This document shows, piece by piece, positions 43,380-52,774 of a stretch of DNA of 57,974 bases. A model generated the notes under the pieces. That model was not told the DNA's origin and did no database searches. It saw nothing but the letters and a program-made list of their open reading frames with translations. This stretch comes from Ferranicluibacter rubi (GTDB lineage: Bacteria; Pseudomonadota; Alphaproteobacteria; Rhizobiales; Rhizobiaceae): positions 1 to 57,974 of the forward strand of contig NZ_JAANCM010000019.1 in the NCBI RefSeq assembly GCF_011603255.1, read 5' to 3'. A program made the position numbers and the translations under genes. Within the stretch, counting starts at the first letter, position 1, and every line of letters begins with the position of its first letter.

Positions 43380-43612
43380 CAGGTACACATCTTCGTTCGA
43401 CGAAGAAGCTTGTGGGGTAACCCACGACGTTGATGATTTCCTTGAAGGGAGGGCGGTTGCCCAGCCCGCACGGCAACGTATTTGCAAGACGTATTGGGCA
43501 ACCGCACAAACGCGCCGGCCCGTGCACCGATCGACGAAATGGTGGTGTGAAAAGCCTCGGCCCACGGGGAACCGCTGTCTGTGATGTCGGTTCGTATCAG
43601 ACGGAGGAGACG
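43380..43612. other. Gap between IS3 remnant and hydrolase gene
   Basis: No gene is supported in these 233 bases. The last part holds the ribosome binding site (GGAGGAG at 43604) of the hydrolase gene. Open frames on both strands show no family motif. Confidence 0.4.
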
Positions 43613-44191
43613 ATGAAAGAAAGTCACTGGATCCACTTGTGCATCGATATGCAGCGTATGTTCGCAGAAGACACGCCTTGGCATGTCCCATGGATGCGAG
43701 ACGTTTCGCCTCAGGTCCAGGAAATTGCGCTACGTCATCCGCAGCGCACGGTGTTCACGCGGTTCGTGCCGCCCCAGCGGGCAGAGGCTATGCCCGGCAT
43801 GTGGCGGAGCTACTACGAGAAATGGGACACCATGACCATGGACCAGCTAGGACCGGACATGGTCGACCTCGTTCCGTCGCTGAACGTCTTGGTCCCGCCG
43901 GCCCGGATCTTTGACAAGATGACCTATTCCCCATGGACCACCGGCAAGCTTCACCACGTCCTGGCGGGGGAGGGCGTAAAGACACTCGCGATCTCAGGCG
44001 GGGAGACGGACGTATGTGTTCTGGCTGCAGCTCTCGGAGCTATTGACCTCGGCTATCGCGTCATTCTCCTGAAGGACGCCGTCTGCAGTGGCGCCGATGA
44101 TACCCATGATGCCTCGCTCGAATTGTTAGGCGATCGGTTCTCAGTGCAGTTGGAAATTCTGTCGACAGAGGACTTTCTCAATAGGATATGA
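43613..44191 (+). CDS. Isochorismatase-family cysteine hydrolase
   Basis: A 192-residue protein starting at ATG 43613 behind GGAGGAG. The catalytic triad of the family is visible: Asp in LCIDMQRMF, Lys in IFDKMTYS and Cys in TDVCVLAAALGA. Members hydrolyse amides such as nicotinamide, biuret or carbamoylsarcosine, or enol ethers. The substrate cannot be told. The gene stands alone between the IS remnant and the oxidase operon. Confidence 0.88.
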   Translation: MKESHWIHLCIDMQRMFAEDTPWHVPWMRDVSPQVQEIALRHPQRTVFTRFVPPQRAEAMPGMWRSYYEKWDTMTMDQLGPDMVDLVPSLNVLVPPARIFDKMTYSPWTTGKLHHVLAGEGVKTLAISGGETDVCVLAAALGAIDLGYRVILLKDAVCSGADDTHDASLELLGDRFSVQLEILSTEDFLNRI

Positions 44192-44482
44192 ACATCGTTG
44201 GCCTCATCTGAGGGCGATCAAAGGAGGGTGGTCACGGATCTCCATTGATCTTGGCGCCGATGCCAGCGGGTGCCCGTCATCAGGCCGTCCCAGCCTGCGG
44301 CCGTCACCGTGCAATGATCTGCTCGAGCTCGTTGCAATACCCGGTGGGATCGTTTCCTCGCGCTCTGCCACTTGTCTTTGTTTGGGAACGCGACATATCG
44401 CGCAGATTGTCGCACTTAGGACAGGAGTGATACGGCGATTTCAGGACGGATCAGAGCCCCGACCCGGATTTTCGGTCGTCCT

Positions 44483-45457
44483 GTGCCGACGATCGTTTTC
44501 GCGACCTTGGCCCTCGCGGGTTGCTCTGGCCCGCAATCTGCACTCGATCCGGCCGGGGTAGAAGCGAGCGCCGTGCACCACCTCTTCATCGTCATGGTGA
44601 TCGGCGGCGCCATCATCTGGGCACTGACCATCGGTGTTCTCGCCTATGCCGGCCGTACCCGCCCAAAACCCATGTCCGTGCGTGGAGCGAGCCGACTGAT
44701 CGTATGGGGTGGGGTCGCCTTTCCGGTGATCGTCCTGTTTCTTCTGCTGTCCTATGCCGTCTGGCTGATGCCGCAAGTGCGACCCTGGCTGCCGGGCGCC
44801 ATGGACGGGACGGCTGAGATCGAGGTGACCGGCGAGCAGTTCTGGTGGCGTATCCTCTATCTCGATCAGGCCGGTAAACCTGCCTTCGAGACTGCCAACG
44901 AGCTGCACTTGCCTGTCGGACGCCGGACGACCTTTCGCCTGAAGGCTGCCGATGTCATCCACTCCTTCTGGATTCCCGCCCTCGGCGGCAAGATGGATAT
45001 GATTCCCGGCCGCGATAACACTCTATCGCTGGAGCCGACGAAAGCTGGCATTTACCGTGGCCCTTGCGCGGAATTCTGCGGAACGTCGCATGCGCTGATG
45101 GCCTTTTCCGTCGTGGTGATGGAGGAGGCGGACTACTTGGCTTGGCGGGCGGCACGGACGCAGGCACCGGTTGCTCCGCAAAAGACGTCCGGGCAAGAGT
45201 TGTTCTTCCGGCATGGCTGCGCGGCCTGCCACGCTATTGCCGGTACGCCTGCCATTGGACGCATTGGCCCGGATCTGACGGCCGTCGGCGAACGCCAGAC
45301 GCTGGCCGCTGGCACGCTTTCGAACACGCCGGACTCCATGATCCGTTTCATCCGCGACCCCGCCTCCATCAAGCCCGGCGTGAAGATGCCGGCCTTTGGC
45401 ATGCTGCCGGACGGCGATATCGAGGCGATCTCCGCCTGGCTCGGAGGGCTAAAATGA
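44483..45457 (+). CDS. ctaC: Cytochrome c oxidase subunit II fused to cytochrome c (caa3 type)
   Basis: Starts at GTG 44483 in this call, though an Arg-rich in-frame extension reading upstream could belong to the signal peptide with a non-standard start. A lipobox (ALAGC) suggests a lipid-anchored subunit. Two membrane helices follow. The CuA site is complete: His160, Cys195, Glu197, Cys199, His203 and Met206. The C-terminal part is a cytochrome c domain with CAACH (246-250). This architecture is that of caa3-type oxidases, where the fused haem accepts electrons from soluble cytochrome c. It overlaps the subunit I gene by four bases. Confidence 0.9.
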   Translation: MPTIVFATLALAGCSGPQSALDPAGVEASAVHHLFIVMVIGGAIIWALTIGVLAYAGRTRPKPMSVRGASRLIVWGGVAFPVIVLFLLLSYAVWLMPQVRPWLPGAMDGTAEIEVTGEQFWWRILYLDQAGKPAFETANELHLPVGRRTTFRLKAADVIHSFWIPALGGKMDMIPGRDNTLSLEPTKAGIYRGPCAEFCGTSHALMAFSVVVMEEADYLAWRAARTQAPVAPQKTSGQELFFRHGCAACHAIAGTPAIGRIGPDLTAVGERQTLAAGTLSNTPDSMIRFIRDPASIKPGVKMPAFGMLPDGDIEAISAWLGGLK

Positions 45458-47973
45458 GCGCGACTGATCTGCCGACCTTTACCGACGAGGAGCGCGCGGG
45501 CCAGGAGGAGCGGCTGCGCAAGGTCTGGACGACACCGTCAGGCTGGCGTTACTGGACATCGGTCAACAATACGGAAATCGGCCTTTGGTACGGGGCCGCC
45601 GCTTTCATCTTCATGCTGTTTGCAGGCCTGCTCGGCCTGATGGTGCGCGTGCAACTCGCGGTTCCCGACAACAGCTTCATCTCCGCGGATCTCTTCAACC
45701 AAGCCTTCACACTGCACGGAACGATCATGATGTTCCTGTTCGCGGTGCCGATCTTCGAGGCCATTGCGGTTTATCTTCTGCCGTCCATGCTGGGCACGCG
45801 GGAGCTTCCCTTTCCGCGCCTGTCAGCCTTCGGCTTCTGGAGCTTTGCCATCGGCGGCGTGTTCGTCTGCGGGTCGATCTTCTTCAATGCCGCGCCCAAT
45901 ACGGGCTGGTTCATGTATCCGCCGCTCGCCACCGACAAGGAATATTCCGGCATTGGCGCGGATATCTGGCTGCTCGGCCTCTCCTTCATCGAAGTCGCCT
46001 CCATCGCGGCGGCGGTCGAACTCATCGTCGGCATCATGAAATGCCGCGCGCCCGGCATGCGTATCAACATGATGCCGCTCTTTGCCTGGTACCTGCTGAT
46101 CGTCGCCGGCATGATCCTCTTCGCCTTCCCGCCGCTGATTGCAGGCGATATCCTGTTCGAGATGGAGCGGATGTTCGACTGGCCGTTCTTCGACGCGGCA
46201 CGCGGTGGCGACCCGCTGCTCTGGCAGCACCTGTTCTGGATCTTCGGCCATCCGGAGGTCTACATCATCTTCCTGCCGGCCATCGCGATCATGGCCATGG
46301 TGGTGCCGACCTTCTCGCAGCGCCCCATCGTCGGCTATTCTTGGATCGTGCTCGCCGCCGTCGGCACCGGGTTCCTGAGCTTTGGGCTCTGGGTGCATCA
46401 TATGTTTGCGACCGGCCTGCCGCAGATGTCGCTCGCCTTCTTCTCGGCGGCATCGGAAGCCGTGGCGATCCCGACCGGCGTGCAGATCTTCGTGTTCATC
46501 GCCACCATGCTGGCCGGCCGGGTGATCTTCTCCGTGCCGATGCTGTTCGGCGCCGGCGGGCTCGCCATCTTCGTGATCGGGGGCCTCACCGGCGTCATGG
46601 TCGCGCTCGTGCCCTTCGACTGGCAGGCGCACGACACCTATTTCATCGTCGCCCACCTGCATTACGTGCTGATCGGCGGCATGCTCTTTCCAGTCGTTGC
46701 CGGCATCTATTACTACTATCCTCTGCTCGACGGAAAAAAGTTGTCCGACCGTTTCGGCAAGGTCGCCTTCTGGCTGATGTTCGTCGGCTTTAACGTTGCG
46801 TTCTTTCCCATGCACTTCTCCGGCCTGCGCGGCATGCCGCGCCGCGTCTTTACCTATCCGGCTGGTATCGGCTGGGACTGGTTCAACATGATCTCCACCA
46901 TCGGCGCCTTCGTCTTTGCATTCGGCGTCGGTGTGGTGGTGATCGACGTCGTGCGTCCGAAAAGGAAACAGCCGCGCTGCGAACAGAATCCGTGGAACGC
47001 CGGCACGCTGGAATTCATCTCTGAGCCGGAAGAAAAATGGGGCGTGCGATCGGTACCGATCATCACCAGCCGCTATCCCGCCTGGGACCAGCCGGACCTG
47101 ATCGCCAATATGAAGGCCGGCCGCTACTATCTGCCGGACAGCCCGATGGGGGAACGCGAGACGCTGGTCACCACCGTCCTCGACGCGCGGCCTGTCCAGT
47201 GCCTGCGCGTCGGCGGCACCTCGATCGTGACGATGGTCGCGGCCGCCGCACTCGGCGGCGTGTTCATCGCGCTTACCTTCCACTGGTGGTGGATCACGAT
47301 TGCCTGCGCCATCGTTACGCTCGGGGCCATTCTCACCTGGCTGTGGACGGGAACCGCGATCATTCCCGAAACGCAGGATTACGATGTCGGCCTTGGACTG
47401 AAACTGCCCGTCTATGCGTCGGGTCCGGACTCCGTTGGCTGGTGGGCGATGTTCATCACCATGGTTGGCGACGGCACGGCCTATGCCAGCCTCATCTTCG
47501 GCTATTTCTTCTACTGGACGATCCACGAGGATTTCACCGGCGGACATGCCGGGCCCGGCGCCTTCTGGCCGATGGCGGCGCTGGTGCTCTTCGTTCTCGC
47601 CTGGCTTCTCATGCTGGCTGCACGCTCGCTCAACAAGGCGAACCGCATTCGCGCGACGCAGGGCGTGCTTGTCCTCTCCACAGTTCTCACCGTCGCCGGC
47701 TGCGGTGCGGGCCTTGCCGGTCCTTACCTATATTCGATGGACCCGACGCTGTTCGTCTATCCTGCCATTGTCTGGGTCGTCGCCATCTGGACCGTCGTCC
47801 ATGGCGCGGTCGCGGTGATCATGCAGCTATATTGCCTGGCGCGCAGCCTGTCGGGCCGTATGACGGCACGTTACGACATGGATCTCGTCAATGTCGTGCT
47901 CTACTGGCATTTCATGGTCATAACCGCCGTCACGTCCTTTGCCGTAATCGGCCTGTTTCCGCTGTTGAGGTGA
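45454..47973 (+). CDS. ctaD: Cytochrome c oxidase subunit I-III fusion
   Basis: An 839-residue membrane protein starting at ATG 45454, overlapping the subunit II stop (ATGA). Residues about 40-560 form subunit I: the low-spin haem ligand His88 (FTLHGTI), CuB His266 with Glu268 and cross-linked Tyr270 (GHPEVY), the CuB pair in VHHMF and the haem ligands in AHLHYV. The glutamate in HPEVY marks an A1-type haem-copper oxidase. From about 600 the protein continues as subunit III-like helices (MVGDGTAYASLIFGYFFYW). Such I-III fusions are known in caa3-type operons. It is an inner-membrane proton-pumping terminal oxidase. Confidence 0.92.
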   Translation: MSATDLPTFTDEERAGQEERLRKVWTTPSGWRYWTSVNNTEIGLWYGAAAFIFMLFAGLLGLMVRVQLAVPDNSFISADLFNQAFTLHGTIMMFLFAVPIFEAIAVYLLPSMLGTRELPFPRLSAFGFWSFAIGGVFVCGSIFFNAAPNTGWFMYPPLATDKEYSGIGADIWLLGLSFIEVASIAAAVELIVGIMKCRAPGMRINMMPLFAWYLLIVAGMILFAFPPLIAGDILFEMERMFDWPFFDAARGGDPLLWQHLFWIFGHPEVYIIFLPAIAIMAMVVPTFSQRPIVGYSWIVLAAVGTGFLSFGLWVHHMFATGLPQMSLAFFSAASEAVAIPTGVQIFVFIATMLAGRVIFSVPMLFGAGGLAIFVIGGLTGVMVALVPFDWQAHDTYFIVAHLHYVLIGGMLFPVVAGIYYYYPLLDGKKLSDRFGKVAFWLMFVGFNVAFFPMHFSGLRGMPRRVFTYPAGIGWDWFNMISTIGAFVFAFGVGVVVIDVVRPKRKQPRCEQNPWNAGTLEFISEPEEKWGVRSVPIITSRYPAWDQPDLIANMKAGRYYLPDSPMGERETLVTTVLDARPVQCLRVGGTSIVTMVAAAALGGVFIALTFHWWWITIACAIVTLGAILTWLWTGTAIIPETQDYDVGLGLKLPVYASGPDSVGWWAMFITMVGDGTAYASLIFGYFFYWTIHEDFTGGHAGPGAFWPMAALVLFVLAWLLMLAARSLNKANRIRATQGVLVLSTVLTVAGCGAGLAGPYLYSMDPTLFVYPAIVWVVAIWTVVHGAVAVIMQLYCLARSLSGRMTARYDMDLVNVVLYWHFMVITAVTSFAVIGLFPLLR

Positions 47974-47977
47974 CCCG

Positions 47978-48355
47978 ATGAAATGGCTGCGCGAGATCGA
48001 GACCTTCTGGACGCTATTCACGGCGCCGACCGTCTGGGCACTGCATTTCCTGATTTGTTATGTCGCCTTCGCGGTCTTTTGCGCCAAGCAGGGTGCGCTT
48101 GCCCTTTCTTTCGATACCGTGCGGCTGGCGCTCGGTGGCGTGACCGTCGTCGCGCTAGGCGTCATCGTGCTTTCCGCCTGGCTCGCCTGGCGGCAATGGG
48201 GCTTTGGCACCGACGATCCGCCGCATGATGCGCCGACCGACGAGGACCGCCGGAAGTTTCAGGGCTTTGCCACCCTTCTGCTCGCGGGTCTCTCCTTCGT
48301 CGCCGTTCTCTACGTCTCGGTCCCGCTCCTCTTCATCGGAGCCTGCCAGTCATGA
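47978..48355 (+). CDS. Small membrane protein of the oxidase operon
   Basis: A 125-residue protein with three hydrophobic segments (about 15-35, 48-70 and 95-120) and a polar loop TDDPPHDAPTDEDRR. It begins four bases after the subunit I-III stop (GAGGTG upstream) and overlaps ctaG by four. No family is certain; by position it may be a subunit IV-like or assembly protein of the oxidase. Confidence 0.75.
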   Translation: MKWLREIETFWTLFTAPTVWALHFLICYVAFAVFCAKQGALALSFDTVRLALGGVTVVALGVIVLSAWLAWRQWGFGTDDPPHDAPTDEDRRKFQGFATLLLAGLSFVAVLYVSVPLLFIGACQS

Positions 48356-49014
48356 GCCGAGAGGGGACACGGAAAAATGCATCGCTGGCCGCCGGGATCG
48401 GTGTGCTTCTCGCCATTCTCGTGGCCATCACGCTGAGTTGGGGCGAGCGGTCCTTCACGGCCCATATGGTTGTCCACATGGCCATCGTTGCTATTGCCGC
48501 GCCACTTGTAGCCACAGCGCTTTCGGGAAGCCGTGCCGATCTCACGCGGCACCTGCCGTGGCTCGGACCGCTGCTCGCCTCGCTGATCGAACTCGTCATC
48601 GTCTGGATCTGGCATGTGCCGGCCATGCGCGGCGCGGTGGAAGCCGAACCCTTTCTCGGTCTTTTCGAGCAGGCGACCTTTCTCGCCGGCGGCCTTCTTC
48701 TCTGGCTCACCTGTCTCGGCGGCGCGGCAGATGGAAGGACGGGGCGGCGGCTTGCCGGTGCGATCGGGCTTTTGTTCACCTCCATGCACATGACCCTGCT
48801 CGGCGTTCTGCTTGCGCTAAGCCCACGCCCGCTCTATGGGGACGGCGACGTGACCTGCTTCGGCATTCCCTTGACTGGCGGAACCGACCAGCAACTGGGT
48901 GGTGTGGTCATGCTGGCCGTTGGTGCGGCGTCCTATCTCATCGGCGGCGTGGCGCTCCTTTCCAGTATCCTGCGTGACGAGGGGCCTTTGAAGCCGGAGG
49001 ACGCGCAATGCTGA
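48352..49014 (+). CDS. ctaG: CtaG-type cytochrome c oxidase assembly protein
   Basis: A 220-residue polytopic membrane protein (about six helices) with HMVVHMAIVAIAAPL, IWHVPAMR and FTSMHMTLLG. The conserved His/Met-rich positions fit the caa3_CtaG family, which supports CuB or haem insertion into subunit I. It is unrelated in fold to the Cox11-type CtaG of other alphaproteobacterial oxidases. It overlaps the gene before it (ATGA) and the cytochrome c gene after it by seven bases. Confidence 0.88.
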   Translation: MSREGTRKNASLAAGIGVLLAILVAITLSWGERSFTAHMVVHMAIVAIAAPLVATALSGSRADLTRHLPWLGPLLASLIELVIVWIWHVPAMRGAVEAEPFLGLFEQATFLAGGLLLWLTCLGGAADGRTGRRLAGAIGLLFTSMHMTLLGVLLALSPRPLYGDGDVTCFGIPLTGGTDQQLGGVVMLAVGAASYLIGGVALLSSILRDEGPLKPEDAQC

Positions 49015-50057
49015 TCCGCTGGCGTCATCTCCTGGCAGCCTTGGTCGCCTTGCCTGTTCTCGGCCTGATGGTTGCGTGGCTGGGTCTCATTCCGGTCGGC
49101 GCGAGCGGCGGGCACTGGGCGGCAACCGACTGGTTTTTGCACTGGGTCATGCGCAATTCGGTGCGAACGGCGGCACTCGATACCAAGACCCCGCCTCTTA
49201 ACAATGCCGCCATGCTACCGCTCGCGGCCGGTCATTTCGAGACCGGATGCGCGCTCTGCCATGGTTCGCCTGTGCAGAAGCGGTCGGCAGCAGCTCTTGC
49301 TATGCTGCCGCCGCCGCCGGACCTGGCAGAGGTTGTGCCGACCTGGACTGATGCCCAGCTGTTCGAGATTGTCCAGCATGGCGTGCGCTTTACCGGCATG
49401 CCCTATTGGCCGACGCGCGATCGGGAGGACGAGGTCTGGGCAATGGTCGCCTTCCTGCGGCAGCTGCCGGATATGGACGGGCCGACCTATCTGCGACTAT
49501 CCGGGCTGGCCACCCCGATCCAGGACGGCACCCTCCGACCACCCGCTCTTGCCTGCGACAGCTGCCACGCGGAAACGCGGCTCGACGGAAACGGCCTGAT
49601 CCCCGGCCTTGCCGGCCAGTCCGAGGCCTATCTGCTGGAGAGCCTGCGCGCCTATGCCGACGGAACGCGGCCAAGCGGCGTGATGCAGGCGGCCATCAGC
49701 GGGCTGGAGCCCGACAGCTTTCATGATCTCGCCCGCTTTTACGCCGGTCAGGCGCGCCAGTCGCTGCCGCCTGCGCAAAGCGAACCCGCCCTCCTCGATC
49801 ATGGCCGCCGTCTTGCCGAAGCGGGCGACGCTGGCCGCCGCATCCCCGCCTGCCTCACCTGTCACGACAGGGCCGACGGAAACCCTGCCTTTCCCGTGCT
49901 ATCCGGACAGAGCGCGCCCTATCTGGAAAGCCAGCTGCGCCTGTTCGCCGCTAAAACCCGCGGCGGGGGCGCCTATGCAGACCTGATGATTCCGGCTGCC
50001 GAAAATCTTGAGGAGCGCGACATCGAAGCACTCGCTGCTTATTTCTCCAGTCGATAA
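49008..50057 (+). CDS. Triheme c-type cytochrome
   Basis: The 349-residue protein has an N-terminal signal or anchor helix (about residues 8-28) and three CxxCH haem sites: CALCH 81-85, CDSCH 183-187 and CLTCH 282-286. It appears as three consecutive class I cytochrome c domains, with Met ligands likely in FTGMPYW and similar positions. As last gene of the operon it probably feeds electrons to the fused cytochrome of subunit II, or replaces a bc1-linked donor. Confidence 0.88.
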   Translation: MLIRWRHLLAALVALPVLGLMVAWLGLIPVGASGGHWAATDWFLHWVMRNSVRTAALDTKTPPLNNAAMLPLAAGHFETGCALCHGSPVQKRSAAALAMLPPPPDLAEVVPTWTDAQLFEIVQHGVRFTGMPYWPTRDREDEVWAMVAFLRQLPDMDGPTYLRLSGLATPIQDGTLRPPALACDSCHAETRLDGNGLIPGLAGQSEAYLLESLRAYADGTRPSGVMQAAISGLEPDSFHDLARFYAGQARQSLPPAQSEPALLDHGRRLAEAGDAGRRIPACLTCHDRADGNPAFPVLSGQSAPYLESQLRLFAAKTRGGGAYADLMIPAAENLEERDIEALAAYFSSR

Positions 50058-50355
50058 TTCTTTTCCTTCCAGCCCGAAAATCGTGTGTCTCAGCTTGTTG
50101 ATTCGGTGAGGCCGCCTCTAGCTCCGTTGTTGTGCAGGCTCAGGCGTCTGATTGGAACGCAGCGACAGCTCTTTTAGGTGGGTCGCAGCGCTATAATATT
50201 CTCGGATGTGAGGTCCCGAATTCAACTGAGCCTAGAGTCAACAGGGTCTCCCAGAGGACCGTGCCGTAGCTGGCAGCAAGACATTGATATGATGGTGATG
50301 TTGAGATTTTTTCTTGCCTGTGCAGTATGGGGAAAAACGCTGGGCTAACGACTTT

Positions 50356-51537
50356 ATGAACGCGGACGATATCTGGAATAGCCTGAGCGATTTTCCCGCT
50401 CCGGATGGCCTTCTGTCGGAAGGCGGCATGATGGGTGATGCGATCCGCCACCATGACTGGGCGGCGACCTCCCTAGGCCCGATGGCAACGTGGCCACTTT
50501 CCTTAAAGAATGCGCTGCGCATGATGCTGACGTCCCGCCAGCCAATGTCGCTGTTCTGGGGTCGTGACCTGATCATGCTCTACAACGACGGCTACGCACC
50601 GTTCCTCGCCGAACGCCATGGACGGGCGCTGGGTCAGCCATTCCAGACGATCTGGAGCGACGTTTGGCAGGAGCTAGTGCCGCTGGTTGCGGAAACGCTT
50701 TCCGGTCGCGGCACAGGCGGCGAGGACATCCGTTTGATGATGCTGCGCGATGGCGTGGAGGTCGAAACCTTCTGGACGTTTTCCTATACACCGGTCCATG
50801 ACGACCATGGCAGGATCGCAGGCCTGATCAACATTACCACTGAAACGACGTCTCACGTCCGCAGCCAGGCTGCTGCGGCAGCGATCATTGAAGATACTCA
50901 ACGCCAGCTGGAACATACGATGCAGCTGGAGCGACAGCGGCGCATTGTGCAGCGTGAGATGGCGCACCGCATCAAGAATATTTTGTCAATGACTATGGCA
51001 GTGGTGTCGCAAAGCATGCGTCATGCAACAAGCATCGAGGATGCACAGGAAACAATCACGCACCGGATCGGTGCCTTGGCCAAGGCCCAGGACATCCTGA
51101 CCGACACGGAATTCCGGGATGCTAATGTCCGCTCGATCATCGAGCAGGTCCTCAAGCCCCATCAGGACCATAGTGGCCGGACCCGCCTTGATGGCCGCGA
51201 TGTGAAGGTTTCGGCGCAACAAGCGCTAGGCCTGTCGCTTGCTATGCATGAGCTGGCCACAAACGCCGTCAAGTACGGTGCCCTGTCCAACGAGAACGGT
51301 ACGATTTCCGTTAGGTGGGAGGAGGGTGCCGACAACACGTTCCGGCTCGAATGGCAGGAAGCCGGTGGTCCGCCGGTAGTGCCGCCAAGCCGCAAGGGGT
51401 TCGGCTCGCGCCTGACCGGCCGGATCGTCGGGGGGTATTTCAACGGGGCGGGTGATATCGATTATCATCCCCAAGGTGTTCGTTACGTGCTGACGGGGAC
51501 AATCGAGCGCCTCGCAGACGAACTTAATCCTTCTTGA
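50356..51537 (+). CDS. HWE-family sensor histidine kinase with PAS-like domain
   Basis: About 393 residues from ATG 50356; TTG 50314 and GTG 50320 are alternative starts, and no strong ribosome binding site decides. The N-terminal 180 residues hold a PAS-like sensor (FWGRDLIMLYNDGYAPFLAERHG, then a PAC-like end at GLINITTET). The HWE kinase core has the phospho-accepting His204 in EMAHRIKN, the N box HELATNAVKYGALS, the WxE-type LEWQEAGG and GFGSRL. No membrane segment is seen, so it is cytoplasmic. Its stop overlaps the response-regulator start. Confidence 0.9.
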   Translation: MNADDIWNSLSDFPAPDGLLSEGGMMGDAIRHHDWAATSLGPMATWPLSLKNALRMMLTSRQPMSLFWGRDLIMLYNDGYAPFLAERHGRALGQPFQTIWSDVWQELVPLVAETLSGRGTGGEDIRLMMLRDGVEVETFWTFSYTPVHDDHGRIAGLINITTETTSHVRSQAAAAAIIEDTQRQLEHTMQLERQRRIVQREMAHRIKNILSMTMAVVSQSMRHATSIEDAQETITHRIGALAKAQDILTDTEFRDANVRSIIEQVLKPHQDHSGRTRLDGRDVKVSAQQALGLSLAMHELATNAVKYGALSNENGTISVRWEEGADNTFRLEWQEAGGPPVVPPSRKGFGSRLTGRIVGGYFNGAGDIDYHPQGVRYVLTGTIERLADELNPS

Positions 51538-51932
51538 TGACTTTAAGGCCGATGAAAAGCATGCAGCCGTTAAAAGTCCTCGTCGTCGAGGACGAGATCA
51601 TTCTCCTGGTCGATATCGTGGATCTCGTGGAAGACAGCGGATTCCGCGCGCTGGAGGCGCAGAACGCTGATGCCGCAATGATCCTGCTGCAACAGCACAC
51701 CGATATCGACGTCCTGATCACCGACATCGACATGCCGGGTTCCATGGACGGTCTGGAGCTGGCACGTCGTGCGCGTGGAATCTATCCGGATATGGCCGTG
51801 GTGGTCATTTCCGGAAAGTTGCACGCTTCAAAGAACGATGTGCCTCCGCGCGGCCGCTTCATCCCGAAGCCCTACCCCCGGTTGGCGATCATGGAAGTGC
51901 TTAAGGCGTTGGCGACGCCGTCATATCATTAG
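51537..51932 (+). CDS. Single-domain response regulator
   Basis: A 131-residue receiver from ATG 51537 (overlaps the kinase stop by one base; Met codons at 51552 and 51561 are alternatives). It has the acidic pocket VEDE, the phosphorylation site Asp63 in LITDIDMPG and the conserved Lys in FIPKPY. There is no output domain. It probably acts through protein contact, as partner or phosphate sink of the HWE kinase. Confidence 0.9.
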   Translation: MTLRPMKSMQPLKVLVVEDEIILLVDIVDLVEDSGFRALEAQNADAAMILLQQHTDIDVLITDIDMPGSMDGLELARRARGIYPDMAVVVISGKLHASKNDVPPRGRFIPKPYPRLAIMEVLKALATPSYH

Positions 51933-52019
51933 TATTTTCGGTAAACCTGATCTGTTTTTGTCCGCTTGAAACCGTAACAATTCCACTAATTTTGGATTGG
52001 AAACGGTAAGGAGAGCATC

Positions 52020-52202
52020 ATGTCAGACGATGGCAAGAAGAAGCGGAGACCCAAGGGGCAAGCGGCACTTGGAGATGTTGTTCAGACTAAAAAAGTTGTT
52101 GATTTGATGCTGAAACAGCAACACGAAGATACCAGGGCCAAGTCTGCGCGACTCCGCGAACTCAGGCTTGCAGCAAGGCAGCAAGATTCACAGACGCCTT
52201 AA
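52020..52202 (+). CDS. Small basic hypothetical protein
   Basis: A 60-residue protein starting at ATG 52020 behind GGAGAG. It is highly charged: MSDDGKKKRRPKGQ at the start, then a helical stretch with many Arg and Gln. No family is recognised. It follows the response-regulator gene by 87 bases and may be in the same transcript. The good ribosome binding site and helical pattern make it likely real. Confidence 0.55.
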   Translation: MSDDGKKKRRPKGQAALGDVVQTKKVVDLMLKQQHEDTRAKSARLRELRLAARQQDSQTP

Positions 52203-52774
52203 CAACCTGACGAGGAGCACTAACCAGCTCGATTGAACTGCAGGGTTTTGTGAACATCAGGCAAACCTCTATTCACGCTGTAAGTGTCGACATCGACAAT
52301 GTGGTCCAGGTCTCACCGGAGCGGGTAGCAGGCCAGACTTTCGATTGCCATTTTGTTGGCCAAGGTGAGAAAGCCGAAAAACCACCTTGTCCACCATCTC
52401 CGTCAGGTCGGCTTGACACAGCATGTTCCCCCCGGGAAAAACGTGTGGCGCTTGGTTTGTTCCCGCAATGGATTCCAAACCACATTTTGCGCGTCACAGG
52501 ACACGCAGATCGCCGAGGCCGTATTTCTTGACTTAGTGGATAAAACAGCCGCCGGCCTCGGAACGGCTATGGCTGGCACCCCCAACATCTGATTGAGGAT
52601 CTTTCCAATATTCCCCTTTTCCCAGAGCGCCGCCCGGTTTTGAAGACGTCTCCGAAAACTACGTCGTCGATGACGAGATAAACGCTTCAGCGTCATTGGA
52701 AGAGAGCCCGCCATTTCTGGTCTTTGGCGGTTGACCACAAAATTGACCGCAGTTGGCGCTGAGCGGCCACGAGG
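52203..52774. other. Stretch without a recognisable gene
   Basis: Open frames up to 111 codons exist on both strands but overlap one another, lack motifs and have poor start contexts. It could hold a decayed gene, but nothing can be identified. Confidence 0.4.

Noticed and set aside
45823-47547. 574-codon open frame on the minus strand
   Set aside because: It is antisense to the fused oxidase gene; its Asp/Glu/His-rich, repeat-like composition is the usual shadow of a GC-rich membrane protein gene.
50150-50180. General stress (EcfG-type) promoter before the HWE kinase gene
   Set aside because: GGAAC is present at 50154-50158, but no CGTT lies at the required 16-17 base spacing.
52203-52774. 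Small genes on either strand in the gap before the LysR gene
   Set aside because: The frames overlap each other, lack ribosome binding sites and show no recognisable domain.
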